This document shows, piece by piece, positions 8,730 through 17,496 of a stretch of 64,000 nt of DNA. The translations under genes and the position numbers were made by a program. Every line of letters begins with the position of its first letter. Positions within the stretch are counted from its first letter, which is position 1. The notes beneath the pieces are model-generated. The model was not told the DNA's origin. It was given only the letters and a program-made list of their open reading frames with translations, and searched no databases. Origin of the DNA: Neobacillus cucumis (GTDB lineage: Bacteria; Bacillota; Bacilli; Bacillales_B; DSM-18226); the NCBI RefSeq assembly GCF_016107705.1, contig NZ_JAEHGC010000003.1, positions 310,001 to 374,000 of the forward strand. The letters run 5' to 3'.

Positions 8730-9092
8730 CTACTTTTTGGACGCAAGCCATGTAGCCACTTTGTCAGCATCATCGCCGGAAATTAAGCCAGCAGGCATTC
8801 CGCCGGATTTCCCGTTTTTAAGAATGTCTAAAATTTGATCCTTTGAGTACTTAGATCCAATCTTTGTTAAGTCTGGACCCACAGCCCCCTTAAGGTTTTC
8901 ACCATGACAGCTTGAACATTTTTGAGCCGTGATTTTCTCAGCTGCTGCGGCAACATCATTTCCTCCGCCGCTTGTGTCAGTAGTTTTGGTCGTTGTGTCT
9001 TTGTCTTTAGATGTGTCCGATCCGCCGCCGCATGCAGCAAGTCCCATTACTAGGGAAGTTCCCAATAATAATGTAAGTAGCTTTTTCTTCAC
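8730..9092 (-). CDS. cccB: Cytochrome c551 lipoprotein (CccB)
   Basis: Small single-haem cytochrome c on the outer face of the membrane that carries electrons to terminal oxidases. The 120-residue product has a lipoprotein signal ending in LAAC (lipidated Cys about 21), a Ser/Thr/Gly/Lys-rich linker, and a class I cytochrome domain. The haem motif is CSSCHG (about 58-62) and the axial Met lies in [10 protein letters not shown]. The GTG start follows GGGGGAG by six bases. Its position between ftsE and the YitT-family gene is as in B. subtilis. It is unrelated in structure to the multihaem cytochromes at 14922-23274. Confidence 0.93.
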   Translation of the reverse strand: MKKKLLTLLLGTSLVMGLAACGGGSDTSKDKDTTTKTTDTSGGGNDVAAAAEKITAQKCSSCHGENLKGAVGPDLTKIGSKYSKDQILDILKNGKSGGMPAGLISGDDADKVATWLASKK

Positions 9093-9144
9093 CTGCTACT
9101 CCCCCTTCAGAAAATTTTACCATTACCTAACTAGTATACCAAGT

Positions 9145-10011
9145 CTACGCGCGTTTGAAACCCTCTCCCAATACTTCCGCAGCATCCATAACCACGATGA
9201 ATGCAGATGGATCAAGGGTTTTGACCAATTGTTTCAATTTTGTGAACTCCGTTTGGTCAACCACGCACATAAGTACTGGGCGTTCATGGTCAGTAAATCC
9301 ACCATATGCTGATAGTTTTGTCACACCACGGTCAATTTTATTCAAAATTCCTGTGCGAACCTCTTCTTGTTTACTAGTAATGATCATGGCCATTTTTGAA
9401 CGGCCAAAACCAACTTGAATTAAATCGATGGTCTTGCTGGTCACATACAAACCAATGAGGGCATAAAGCCCTTTTTCGATATCAAATACTATCGCAGCGG
9501 TTAGGACAATTAATCCATCAATGAGTACGACACATGTCCCAAGTGTAAATCCAGTGTATTTATTAATAATTTGTGCCGCAAGGTCTGTTCCCCCTGTTGA
9601 TGCTCTGCCTCTAAAAACAATGCCTAAGCCAAGCCCTACGCCAATACCGCCAAACAATGCTCCAAGTAGAGCGTCATGGGTCCATGGTTCCATATTTTTT
9701 GTAAAATAAACAACGAAAGGTAAAAAAATGGTACCGGCGAGTGTTTTTGCGCCAAACTGTTTTCCTAAAAAAATGACGCCGGCAATAAACAACGGGATAT
9801 TGAAGGCCCATTGAACATACGCTGGCTCCAATCCAAGAACAGTATGTAAAATCGTACTAATGCCGCTTACTCCGCCGGAAGCAATTTGGTTAGGCAGTAA
9901 AAAAACGTTAAAAGAAATTGCAATAATGGCTGATCCTATGAGGACAAAAACATAGTCAATGGCCACTTCGATTTTCGGATTTGTTTGTGTGAGTTCTAGA
10001 ACTTTATTCAT
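9145..10011 (-). CDS. yvjA: YitT-family membrane protein (YvjA-like)
   Basis: Protein of 288 residues with five or six hydrophobic helices in the first 200 residues (SGGVSGISTILH, GRASTGGTDLAAQIINKYTGF) and a C-terminal cytoplasmic DUF2179 domain (about 215-280, MIITSKQEEVRTGIL to VVMDAAEVLGEGF). The family has no firmly established biochemical role. ATG 10011 follows AAGGGG at good spacing. A near-consensus sigma-A promoter lies 46-74 bases upstream. The symbol rests on the conserved position between cccB and prfB. Confidence 0.85.
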   Translation of the reverse strand: MNKVLELTQTNPKIEVAIDYVFVLIGSAIIAISFNVFLLPNQIASGGVSGISTILHTVLGLEPAYVQWAFNIPLFIAGVIFLGKQFGAKTLAGTIFLPFVVYFTKNMEPWTHDALLGALFGGIGVGLGLGIVFRGRASTGGTDLAAQIINKYTGFTLGTCVVLIDGLIVLTAAIVFDIEKGLYALIGLYVTSKTIDLIQVGFGRSKMAMIITSKQEEVRTGILNKIDRGVTKLSAYGGFTDHERPVLMCVVDQTEFTKLKQLVKTLDPSAFIVVMDAAEVLGEGFKRA

Positions 10012-10056
10012 TTCGTATTCCCCTTGTTTTTCTCAAAAATAAATTTTTCGAAAGTG

Positions 10057-10085
10057 AGTATAGCACGGGACTTTTTTTGTGTAAA
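10057..10085 (-). promoter_or_regulatory. Sigma-A promoter of the YitT-family gene
   Basis: On the minus strand -35 TTTACA (10080-10085) and -10 TATACT (10057-10062) are 17 bases apart. Each hexamer has one mismatch to consensus. Confidence 0.7.
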
Positions 10086-10159
10086 TGACATTGAGTTGAA
10101 GCGTCGAAGCGGAAATGGGGTAACTGTGATGAAATTTTTCTTCTTCCTTTTAAATCATT

Positions 10160-10421
10160 TTGTCCTAAAAGGCCTTTTTTATAGACTTTTTGGTGGAGGT
10201 TCTGATTTGTATTGTTCTTAAATAAATATTTGGGACATTTTGATTGAGCTTATTGCGGATTTTGTTCTTAAAAATGTTTTTGGGGACATTTCGCTGGGCT
10301 CTTTTTCAATTTTGTCCTTAAAATTGTTTTTTGGAACATTTCACAGGGGTTCCTTATGGATTTTGTCCTTAATATTGTTTTTAGGACAATTTTAATAGTA
10401 TTCTGCGGTATTTTGGCCTTT
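10160..10421. repeat. Tandem array of 50-bp palindromic units
   Basis: TTGTCCTTA-type unit starts occur at 10212, 10262, 10312 and 10363, with a degenerate unit at 10160 and a partial one at 10413. The period is 50 or 51 bases. Each unit contains an inverted repeat, TGTCCTTAAAA then TTTTTGGGACA, with small variations, followed by about 20 less conserved bases ending in GGATT or similar. The array fills most of the 465-base gap between yvjA and prfB. I find no gene in it. Confidence 0.85.
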
Positions 10422-10424
10422 AGA

Positions 10425-10474
10425 AATGAAAAAGCCTTTGCGGGGGCATTTCATCCTGCAAAGGCTTTTTCATT
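10425..10474 (-). terminator. Terminator of prfB
   Basis: Perfect 17-base arms (10425-10441 with 10458-10474) with A and T runs inside the stem form a strong hairpin directly after the prfB stop codon. Confidence 0.88.
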
Positions 10475-10476
10475 GA

Positions 10477-11578
10477 TTATGAAATTCTTGATCTTAGATA
10501 AGCATCAATAAACGGATCAATTTCCCCGTCCATTACGGCCTGCACATTTCCTGACTCGGTACTCGTACGATGATCCTTGACCATTGAGTACGGATGGAAA
10601 ACATAGGAACGGATTTGGCTTCCCCAGCCAATTTCTTTTTGTTCGCCGCGAATTTCCAAAAGTTCTTTTTCCTGCTGCTCAATTTCGCGCTGATACAGCT
10701 TTGCTTTTAACATTTTCATCGCTGACTCACGGTTTTTAATTTGCGAACGCTCCGTCTGGCAGGTTACTACTACCCCTGTCGGAACATGGGTAATCCGTAC
10801 AGCTGAATCGGTCGTGTTAATATGCTGACCACCGGCGCCGCTAGCACGGTACGTGTCAATTTTTAAATCCTCTGTGCGGATATCGATTTGAATTTCATCG
10901 TTAAACTCCGGCATAACCTCACATGAAACAAAGGAGGTATGGCGGCGGCCCGAAGAATCAAATGGCGAAATCCGGACAAGGCGGTGTACACCTTTTTCTG
11001 CCTTCAAATAACCGTAGGCATTATGCCCTTTGATGGCTAAAGTTACACTCTTAATCCCAGCTTCATCTCCCGGTAGATAATCAAGCGTTTCTACCTTAAA
11101 GCCCTTTTTCTCAGCCCATCTTGTATACATCCGAAGAAGCATTGAACCCCAGTCCTGTGATTCTGTACCGCCTGCACCAGGGTGAAGCTCTAAAATCGCA
11201 TTATTTTTATCATACTCTTCACTTAACAAAAGCTGTAATTCAAATTGATTTAAGCGTTCTGTCAGCTGTCCCAGCTCTTCTTCCAGTTCCGCCTGTAATT
11301 CCGCATCACTTTCTTCTTTTACAAGCTCATAAGTTAGTTCCAAATTTTCATACGTTTCATTTAAATCAGTAAATTCATTTACTTGGTCCTTTAAGCCGTT
11401 CGCCTCACTGATTACGACCTGAGCTGCTTGCTGATCATTCCAAAAATCAGGATGGAGCATTTGATCGTCTAATTCAGCGATTCTTGCTTCCTTATTTTCA
11501 AGGTCAAAGAGACCCCCTAAAGTCCGCTAAACGTTTAGCTGTTTTCTCTAATTCATTCCGAATTTCTGCTAATTCCAT
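10477..11578 (-). CDS. prfB: Peptide chain release factor 2, with programmed +1 frameshift
   Basis: RF2 ends translation at UGA and UAA. The gene starts at ATG 11578 (GAGGTGA upstream), reads 24 codons to CTT, meets an in-frame TGA at 11506-11504, and continues in the +1 frame from GAC at 11505. The joined product is 366 residues, the same as B. subtilis RF2. The stop-recognition tripeptide is in [14 protein letters not shown] (SPF) and the peptidyl-hydrolase motif in [13 protein letters not shown] (GGQ). Annotation of only 10477-11460 would miss the N-terminus. The gene lies downstream of secA, as usual, with its own likely promoter. Confidence 0.96.
11504..11518 (-). promoter_or_regulatory. 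prfB: RF2 autoregulatory frameshift site
   Basis: The minus strand reads AGGGGG (11518-11513), three bases, then CTT TGA C. This is the classic internal Shine-Dalgarno plus slippery CUU-UGA arrangement. When RF2 is scarce the ribosome slips +1 and makes full-length RF2. It is not a sequencing error. Confidence 0.95.
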
Positions 11579-11648
11579 TCTAGTCACCTCTATAAAAAAT
11601 TCATTTTGTAACGTAGTATATGCAAATAATTTAAGTCAGTCCTAATCT

Positions 11649-11678
11649 ATTATAACGGCATACCTTCCAAAAATCCAA
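11649..11678 (-). promoter_or_regulatory. Candidate sigma-A promoter of prfB
   Basis: The minus strand reads TTGGAT (11673-11678), 18 bases, then TATAAT (11649-11654). It lies 71 bases upstream of the prfB start. Confidence 0.5.
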
Positions 11679-11732
11679 AACAAGCCGTTTTCGCTAGGTT
11701 GGGGATACTTTTTTAACGAAGGAAAAACACCT

Positions 11733-11872
11733 TGTGGATAACTGATGGTTTTTTAATACTTATCAACAAGATACATTTATTCATCCACATATTCAGTTAG
11801 TTATTAACAAATTCACAAAAAATATCAACAATTCAATAAACAATATCCACATTCGTAAATAAGTTATTCACA
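11733..11872. other. Cluster of DnaA-box-like 9-mers
   Basis: The secA-prfB gap holds one perfect DnaA box (TTATCCACA on the minus strand, 11733-11741). On the plus strand are four single-mismatch boxes: TTATCAACA 11760-11768, TCATCCACA 11781-11789, ATATCCACA 11843-11851 and TTATTCACA 11864-11872. Two weaker ones are at 11801-11809 and 11822-11830. Seven sites in 140 bases look like a DnaA-binding cluster upstream of the prfB promoter. Binding is not shown, and AT-rich sequence makes some matches likely by chance. Confidence 0.5.
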
Positions 11873-11908
11873 ACTTATAGTTCTCTATCATTTAAACCCA
11901 AAGAAAAA

Positions 11909-11940
11909 CAAGAAGCGAAATCCCATATGATTTCGCTTCT
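11909..11940 (-). terminator. Terminator of secA
   Basis: Perfect 12-base arms AGAAGCGAAATC/GATTTCGCTTCT (11911-11922 with 11929-11940) lie just downstream of secA. The T-tract on the minus strand is broken (TTGTTTTTC). Confidence 0.8.
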
Positions 11941-11956
11941 TATATGAAAGAATCAA

Positions 11957-14470
11957 TTATTTCCCTGCTCCACAGCAATTTTTGTACTTTTTACCGCTGC
12001 CGCAAATGCATGGATCATTTCGTCCTACATCCATTTGCTTCACCTTTGGCTTCTGCTTAACGGGTTCTCCATCTTCCTTCGGATGAACCGCTTCGCCTTT
12101 TGCCACTTCTTGACGCTCTAAATTATTGCGGATTTCAGCCTTCATAATGTACATGGCAGCTTCTTCTTCAATTGAAGTAACCATTGCTTCAAACATTGCA
12201 AAGCCTTCCGCCTGGTACTCGCGAAGAGGATCCGTCTGTCCGTATGCACGTAGATGGATTCCATCACGAAGCTGATCCATTGCATCAATATGGTCAATCC
12301 ATTTCGAGTCTACAGAGCGAAGGGTAACGACTTTTTCAAATTCACGCATTTGCTCTGGGAAAAGCAGCTCCTCTTTTTCATCATAACGCACCTTCACCTT
12401 AGCAAAAATAGCCTCGGTCATCTCTTCAGGGTCTTTACCGTTTAGATCCTCTATGGTGATATCCCCTTCAGAAAGAAGATTGGCATGGACAAAGTCCACA
12501 ACGCCCTGAAGGTTCCAATTTTCTTCATCATCCGCCATAGACGCATGTGCCTCAATATTCCGCTCTATTGTTCGTAAAATCATGCCTTCGACAATTTCAC
12601 GCAAGTTTTCAGACTCAAGTAATTCATCGCGCTGCGTATAGATGATTTCACGCTGTTGGCGAAGCACATCATCATATTGCAGCAGCTGCTTACGTGCATC
12701 AAAGTTATTACCCTCAACACGTTTTTGCGCTGATTCCACTGCTTTTGAAACCATTTTACTTTGGATTGGCTGGGAATCATCCATCCCAAGTCGCTGCATC
12801 ATCGATTTCATATTATCAGAACCAAAGCGGCGCATAAGCTCATCTTCCATTGATAAATAGAACTGGGTAATCCCCGGGTCTCCTTGACGGCCGGAACGCC
12901 CACGGAGCTGGTTGTCAATCCGGCGGCTTTCATGTCGCTCTGTCCCAATAACTGCAAGACCACCTAAATCAGTAACCCCTTCGCCAAGCTTAATATCTGT
13001 ACCACGGCCGGCCATGTTTGTTGCAATCGTTACCGCACCCTGATGGCCTGCTTCCGCAATAATCTCTGCTTCACGTTCATGATTTTTCGCATTCAAGACA
13101 TTGTGTCGAACGCCTTTTTTCAATAAGAGCTTGGAAATTAATTCAGACGTTTCGATTGCAACTGTACCGACAAGCACAGGCTGTCCCTTTTGATGTCGCT
13201 CTGCAATATCATCAACAACAGCTCGAAACTTCCCTTCCATTGTAGAGTAAATTAAATCCGCACGGTCATCCCTGGCAATCGGTCTATTCGTTGGAATCAC
13301 GATGACATTCATATTATAAATGTTTCGGAATTCCTCCTCTTCCGTCTTAGCCGTACCCGTCATCCCGGCTAATTTCTCATACATACGGAAGTAGTTTTGG
13401 AACGTAATCGTTGCCATTGTCATACTTTCGTTCTGGACCTCTAAGCCTTCCTTTGCTTCAATCGCCTGGTGTAAGCCCTCACTGTAGCGGCGTCCCTTCA
13501 TTAAACGGCCGGTAAATTGGTCAACGATCACAATTTCGCCATCCTGAACGACGTAATCTACATCTAGATGCATGCTGACATTGGCTTTTAACGCTTGGTT
13601 AATGTGGTGATTTAACGAAACATGGGACATATCAAATAAGTTTTCAATACCAAAAGCCTTCTCTGCTTTGCTGATCCCTTCTTCTGTCAGCATAACGCCT
13701 TTTGTTTTTTCATCATACGTATAATCCTTTTCTTTCGTCAGCGTACGCACAAACGCATTTGCTTGAATATATAGAGCCGTTGATTTTTGTGCAGAACCGG
13801 AAATAATCAACGGTGTACGCGCTTCGTCAATTAGGATGGAGTCCACCTCATCAATGACTGCATAAAAAAGCGGACGTTGAACCTTTTGTTCCTTATAAAG
13901 GACCATGTTATCACGAAGATAGTCAAAGCCATATTCGTTGTTGGTTCCATAAGTAATATCTGCAGCATATGCTTCCTGCTTTTCTTCACTGGTCATACTA
14001 TTTAGGTTCAACCCAACCGTTAACCCTAAAAATTCATAAAGCTGTCCCATTTCCTGAGCATCACGGCTTGCAAGGTATTCGTTGACCGTTACAACGTGAA
14101 CTCCTTTACCGGAAAGAGCATTCAAATAAACCGGCATCGTAGCCGTTAACGTTTTACCTTCCCCGGTTTTCATTTCCGAAATGTTTCCTTCATGGAGAGA
14201 AATCCCCCCCATTAACTGTACATGATAAGGGTACAATCCAAGGACACGACGGGCCCCTTCACGGACGACAGCAAACGCCTCAACTAGCAAATCATCAAGG
14301 GATTCACCATTTTGATAGCGTTGTTTAAATTCCGCCGTTTTTTCACGGAGCTGATCATCGGTTAATTTTTCAGTATCAGACGCAAGTGCCTCTATTTGAT
14401 TCGCAAGTTTGTCCAACCGTTTTAACTCACGTTTATTCACATCATACAATTTATTTAAAATCCCCATCAT
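11957..14470 (-). CDS. secA: Protein translocase subunit SecA
   Basis: ATPase motor of the Sec pathway that drives preproteins through SecYEG. The 837 residues contain a Walker A-type loop [20 protein letters not shown], a DEAD-like box [20 protein letters not shown], the preprotein cross-linking domain (about 230-370), the second nucleotide-binding fold with [12 protein letters not shown] and [11 protein letters not shown], the helical scaffold, and a C-terminal zinc motif ([14 protein letters not shown]). Two ATG codons in a row (14470 and 14467) could start it; AAGGAG lies just upstream. A TATAAT-like -10 lies about 40 bases upstream, without a good -35. The next gene in B. subtilis is hpf, but here the cytochrome locus intervenes. 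Confidence 0.97.
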   Translation of the reverse strand: MMGILNKLYDVNKRELKRLDKLANQIEALASDTEKLTDDQLREKTAEFKQRYQNGESLDDLLVEAFAVVREGARRVLGLYPYHVQLMGGISLHEGNISEMKTGEGKTLTATMPVYLNALSGKGVHVVTVNEYLASRDAQEMGQLYEFLGLTVGLNLNSMTSEEKQEAYAADITYGTNNEYGFDYLRDNMVLYKEQKVQRPLFYAVIDEVDSILIDEARTPLIISGSAQKSTALYIQANAFVRTLTKEKDYTYDEKTKGVMLTEEGISKAEKAFGIENLFDMSHVSLNHHINQALKANVSMHLDVDYVVQDGEIVIVDQFTGRLMKGRRYSEGLHQAIEAKEGLEVQNESMTMATITFQNYFRMYEKLAGMTGTAKTEEEEFRNIYNMNVIVIPTNRPIARDDRADLIYSTMEGKFRAVVDDIAERHQKGQPVLVGTVAIETSELISKLLLKKGVRHNVLNAKNHEREAEIIAEAGHQGAVTIATNMAGRGTDIKLGEGVTDLGGLAVIGTERHESRRIDNQLRGRSGRQGDPGITQFYLSMEDELMRRFGSDNMKSMMQRLGMDDSQPIQSKMVSKAVESAQKRVEGNNFDARKQLLQYDDVLRQQREIIYTQRDELLESENLREIVEGMILRTIERNIEAHASMADDEENWNLQGVVDFVHANLLSEGDITIEDLNGKDPEEMTEAIFAKVKVRYDEKEELLFPEQMREFEKVVTLRSVDSKWIDHIDAMDQLRDGIHLRAYGQTDPLREYQAEGFAMFEAMVTSIEEEAAMYIMKAEIRNNLERQEVAKGEAVHPKEDGEPVKQKPKVKQMDVGRNDPCICGSGKKYKNCCGAGK

Positions 14471-14808
14471 GTGATTGAACTCTCCTTTTTATCGAGATTG
14501 CTATTATAAAGAATTCGCAATATTAGGTACTAAATCCTGCCAAAATGAATTGAATATCACTTTCCATCTTACCACTTCCACTATGTGTGTGACAACAAAG
14601 TTCCCATTGAAGAAAAATTGTAACAATATCTTGTTTAATTCTTCTATTAATCGATAGTTTCTTAATACTAAAAAAAGTGAATAAAAGTTCCAAATTCCGT
14701 ATAAAAATTAACACTTATACAACTAACCACTACCTGCAGGTTATTAATTAATCCCCTATTTTACAAGATATTAACGTTGTTTTCATCATAAAATCCTTTT
14801 GAAAAAAT

Positions 14809-14817
14809 ATTCACAAA
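14809..14817 (-). promoter_or_regulatory. Candidate ResD-type site upstream of the cytochrome operon
   Basis: The minus strand reads TTTGTGAAT, the motif reported for the redox response regulator ResD in B. subtilis. It lies 105-113 bases before the first cytochrome start. A weak promoter (TTGTAC, 18 bases, TATGTT, ending near 14846) lies just after it. The rest of the 451-base gap between secA and the cytochrome genes is AT-rich and shows no gene. Confidence 0.35.
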
Positions 14818-14921
14818 TTGTACATTGGAATATACACATCCTATGTTAGATACTACCTTTAGAGAGGTTTGGATGGAAAAAAAGAGAGATAGCTCAATCA
14901 AAAATGGGAAGGGTGAGCAAA

Positions 14922-16274
14922 ATGGGCTTTTGGGGAGTAAAGAAAGATTCCGAGGCCGAACCCGATTCAAGAGAAAATAGAAAAAAATCGGGCCCAATAA
15001 AGAGACTCTGGCAAATGTGGAGAAATATAGATTGGAAAAATCCAGTTACCCGCTGGAAATTGTTATTTGCATCCCTCGTTGGTTGTATCGTTGTTTTTGG
15101 CGGAGGATATGGCGTACTTTCCATTACAAACTCGCCATCCTTTTGCTCCAGCTGTCACGAAATGGCACCGGAGTATACCACCTATACAGCAAGCGCTCAT
15201 AACCAAATCTCCTGTGTGCAGTGCCATATTAAGCCCGGGGTGACCAACATGCTGACACACAAGGTGAAGTCTATGAAGGAAGTTTACTACCATGTAACTG
15301 GTGTCCCTAAACAAATCGTTCAAACAGAGGAAGAAGCTGTTTCAAATGAAAACTGTTTACAGTGCCACTCGAAAAACCGGCTTGTCACCGCATCTGGTGA
15401 CTTAAAGGTCAACCATAAAGGCCATATTGAAAAAGGCATTCCATGTATCACCTGTCACGCAGGGGTTGTTCATGCGAAGGTAGCTGCGCGCGGTTTAAAC
15501 ACCGAAGAGAATCGCGGTGAATGGACAGAAAAAAATGCTCAAAAATTAATTGAAGAAAAATACGTAAGACCAAATATGGGAAGCTGTATCGACTGTCACG
15601 AGAAAGTAAATAAAGGTGAAAAGCCTTGGAAGGATGTAGCCTACAACGTTCCACCGAATCCAGAAGAACTTGAGAAAAAGAGTTTTGCTAAAACAGAAGA
15701 GAAAACGGCTGGAAACGAAGAACTGAAAAACAAGAAAGCAACGCAAGAAATTATTTTAGAAGCAATCAGTGCTCAAACAAATAAAGGTAATGTAAAAGTA
15801 TCGATGGCATGCTCTACCTGTCATAAAGAAATCAGTACTCCTAAAAATCACCGAACAGCAACATGGAATGTAAATCATGGCGATGCTGCAGTTAACCAGC
15901 TAGATCAATGTTTTTCATGTCATCAAGATTCAAAATGGACAAAAGCCATTCCAAAACAGGACATTATTACGTTGCTAAAATTAGGGCCAAAAGGCAAAAA
16001 ATACGTTCCTAGTTTGACAAAAGCGAAGGAAGAAGCAAGAAACAGTGCATTTTGTAACACTTGCCATGCACAGCGCCCTGCTAAGCATTTTACAAGCGAC
16101 CAATGGCTGACAGGTCACGCACCGTATGCTAAAACAGCAGATCAAAAAGCGGAGTGCTATGTCTGCCATGATATTAAAAAAGCGAAAGACGGCCAAAAGG
16201 AGGGCAAAGCACCTACAGATGTTTACTGTCAAAACTGCCATCGGACAGGATTTAAAGGTGGAGACAAAAACTGA
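14922..16274 (+). CDS. Membrane-anchored ten-haem cytochrome c, NapC/NirT type
   Basis: Electron carrier likely to accept electrons from menaquinol and pass them outward. ATG 14922 is preferred (AGGGTGA five bases upstream) over ATG 14904 in the same frame. The 450-residue product has a charged cytoplasmic N-terminus, one membrane helix (about 48-70), and an extracellular part with ten CXXCH motifs: CSSCH, CVQCH, CLQCH, CITCH, CIDCH, CSTCH, CFSCH, CNTCH, CYVCH and CQNCH. The first motif continues CHEMAPEY, as in NrfH/NapC proteins where a Met near haem 1 matters. NapC/NrfH proteins have only four haems, so the C-terminal six-haem part is an extension. It is paralogous to the next gene, 35 bases downstream. 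The electron acceptor is unknown. Confidence 0.88.
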   Translation: MGFWGVKKDSEAEPDSRENRKKSGPIKRLWQMWRNIDWKNPVTRWKLLFASLVGCIVVFGGGYGVLSITNSPSFCSSCHEMAPEYTTYTASAHNQISCVQCHIKPGVTNMLTHKVKSMKEVYYHVTGVPKQIVQTEEEAVSNENCLQCHSKNRLVTASGDLKVNHKGHIEKGIPCITCHAGVVHAKVAARGLNTEENRGEWTEKNAQKLIEEKYVRPNMGSCIDCHEKVNKGEKPWKDVAYNVPPNPEELEKKSFAKTEEKTAGNEELKNKKATQEIILEAISAQTNKGNVKVSMACSTCHKEISTPKNHRTATWNVNHGDAAVNQLDQCFSCHQDSKWTKAIPKQDIITLLKLGPKGKKYVPSLTKAKEEARNSAFCNTCHAQRPAKHFTSDQWLTGHAPYAKTADQKAECYVCHDIKKAKDGQKEGKAPTDVYCQNCHRTGFKGGDKN

Positions 16275-16309
16275 CCATTCAGGCCGTCTAAACAGGAGGG
16301 ACATTAAAA

Positions 16310-17470
16310 ATGAAAGAGGAGCATAAAGAGCTGCCTGCCCCTGCCCGTTCTCGCTATAAGCTTTTTAAAATCATGACAATTTCACTTTTTTTCATCATTC
16401 TGTTCTTTTCAATTGGAGCAGTGGGTGTGGAAACAACCTCCAGCTCAAGTTTTTGTAAAACATGCCATGAGATGAAACCGGAGTATTATACGTGGAAAGT
16501 ATCAACACATAATGAAGTGGATTGTGCAAATTGCCATATTGGTTCAGGGGTAAAAAATTATGCCAAAGCAAAAGCAAACGGTTTAGTGCAGCTGTATGAG
16601 AAAACAACTAATACGTATACCGCACCAATACAAATGCCAAAGGAAATTCCAAACTCAGCTTGTGAAAAATGTCACAATATGGACACAAGACAAGTAACAC
16701 CATCGGGGGATCTCATTATCCCCCATGACAAGCATTTGAACAAAGATATTAAATGTGTTCAGTGCCATAGCGGGGTAGCCCACGGTAAGGTTTCTGAACG
16801 GAATGTTACCTTTAAATCAGACTACGATAAATGGGATACCACACTCGGTAAATCGATGATGAAGAATATAAAGTTCCGCAGTCCAAAAATGGAAGATTGT
16901 ATTGAATGCCATGAAGCACGTGATGTTTCAACGGAATGTAAAACTTGCCATACATCAACAATGCTGCCAAAATCACATAAGCAAACGAGCTTTAAAACAG
17001 AAAATCATGGTAAATTAGCCGAAAAAGATGTTAGAAAATGCAATAGCTGTCACCAATTTATGTCTGAGGAAGAAATAAAGGATTTGCAGGATCTCCCTGC
17101 CTCACAACAATTTTTGAGTACGGGTACGGTTCAACATAAATCAGTTACGGCACAAGAGTATGCAAAAGAGAATACTTTCTGTAAGAAATGCCATACAACT
17201 CGTCCAAAAAGCCATGGTAAAGGGTTTATTACTATTCACGGCCAAATTGCCAACCAAAACAAGGAAAAATGTTTAACCTGTCATGACTACCAAAAAACAG
17301 GCTTTAACAAAACATCAAATGTTACCTGCAACAGCTGTCATCCTCCCAGCCATGAAGGTAAAAATTTTAGGGAAGGACACCCTATTGATCTTTCAGGTGT
17401 TAAAAAACCAAGCGACAGGTGTTATACCTGTCATTACAAACCGAAATGTACCTCATGTCATAAACAATAA
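16310..17470 (+). CDS. Membrane-anchored twelve-haem cytochrome c, NapC/NirT type
   Basis: Second NapC/NirT-like cytochrome. The 386 residues have one membrane helix (about 20-42) and twelve CXXCH motifs: CKTCH, CANCH, CEKCH, CVQCH, CIECH, CKTCH, CNSCH, CKKCH, CLTCH, CNSCH, CYTCH and CTSCH. The start is like that of its neighbour (SSFCKTCHEMKPEYYTW), and both share the block TPSGDL/TASGDL, CVQCHSGVAHGKV/CITCHAGVVHAKV and an R-rich stretch ending in DCIECHE/SCIDCHE. They arose by duplication and then diverged in the C-terminal haem count. ATG 16310 follows AGGAGG by ten bases. It probably acts in series or in parallel with the ten-haem protein at the outer membrane face. Confidence 0.88.
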   Translation: MKEEHKELPAPARSRYKLFKIMTISLFFIILFFSIGAVGVETTSSSSFCKTCHEMKPEYYTWKVSTHNEVDCANCHIGSGVKNYAKAKANGLVQLYEKTTNTYTAPIQMPKEIPNSACEKCHNMDTRQVTPSGDLIIPHDKHLNKDIKCVQCHSGVAHGKVSERNVTFKSDYDKWDTTLGKSMMKNIKFRSPKMEDCIECHEARDVSTECKTCHTSTMLPKSHKQTSFKTENHGKLAEKDVRKCNSCHQFMSEEEIKDLQDLPASQQFLSTGTVQHKSVTAQEYAKENTFCKKCHTTRPKSHGKGFITIHGQIANQNKEKCLTCHDYQKTGFNKTSNVTCNSCHPPSHEGKNFREGHPIDLSGVKKPSDRCYTCHYKPKCTSCHKQ

Positions 17471-17496
17471 TGCAATTTTTAGATAGGAGGGCTAGT

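Noticed and set aside
10024..10221. 65-codon plus-strand frame upstream of the YitT-family gene.
   Set aside because: It overlaps the minus-strand promoter of that gene and the first repeat unit, and has no ribosome site or domain.
10160..10421. CRISPR array.
   Set aside because: Units are degenerate along their whole length, there are no identical repeats with unique spacers, and no cas genes are near. The same holds for the array at 28886-29208.
10477..11578. prfB as a broken gene or sequencing frameshift.
   Set aside because: The stop is flanked by the conserved AGGGGG and CTT-TGA-C frameshift signal, and the joined length equals that of known RF2.
14873..14980. 35-codon frame with AGAGAGG upstream, overlapping the first cytochrome start in another frame.
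   Set aside because: It could be a leader peptide, but nothing in the sequence separates it from chance; the product is very basic and unrelated to known leaders.
16126..16326. Overlapping plus-strand frame between the two large cytochrome genes.
   Set aside because: It is a shadow of the ten-haem gene in another frame and has no ribosome site.
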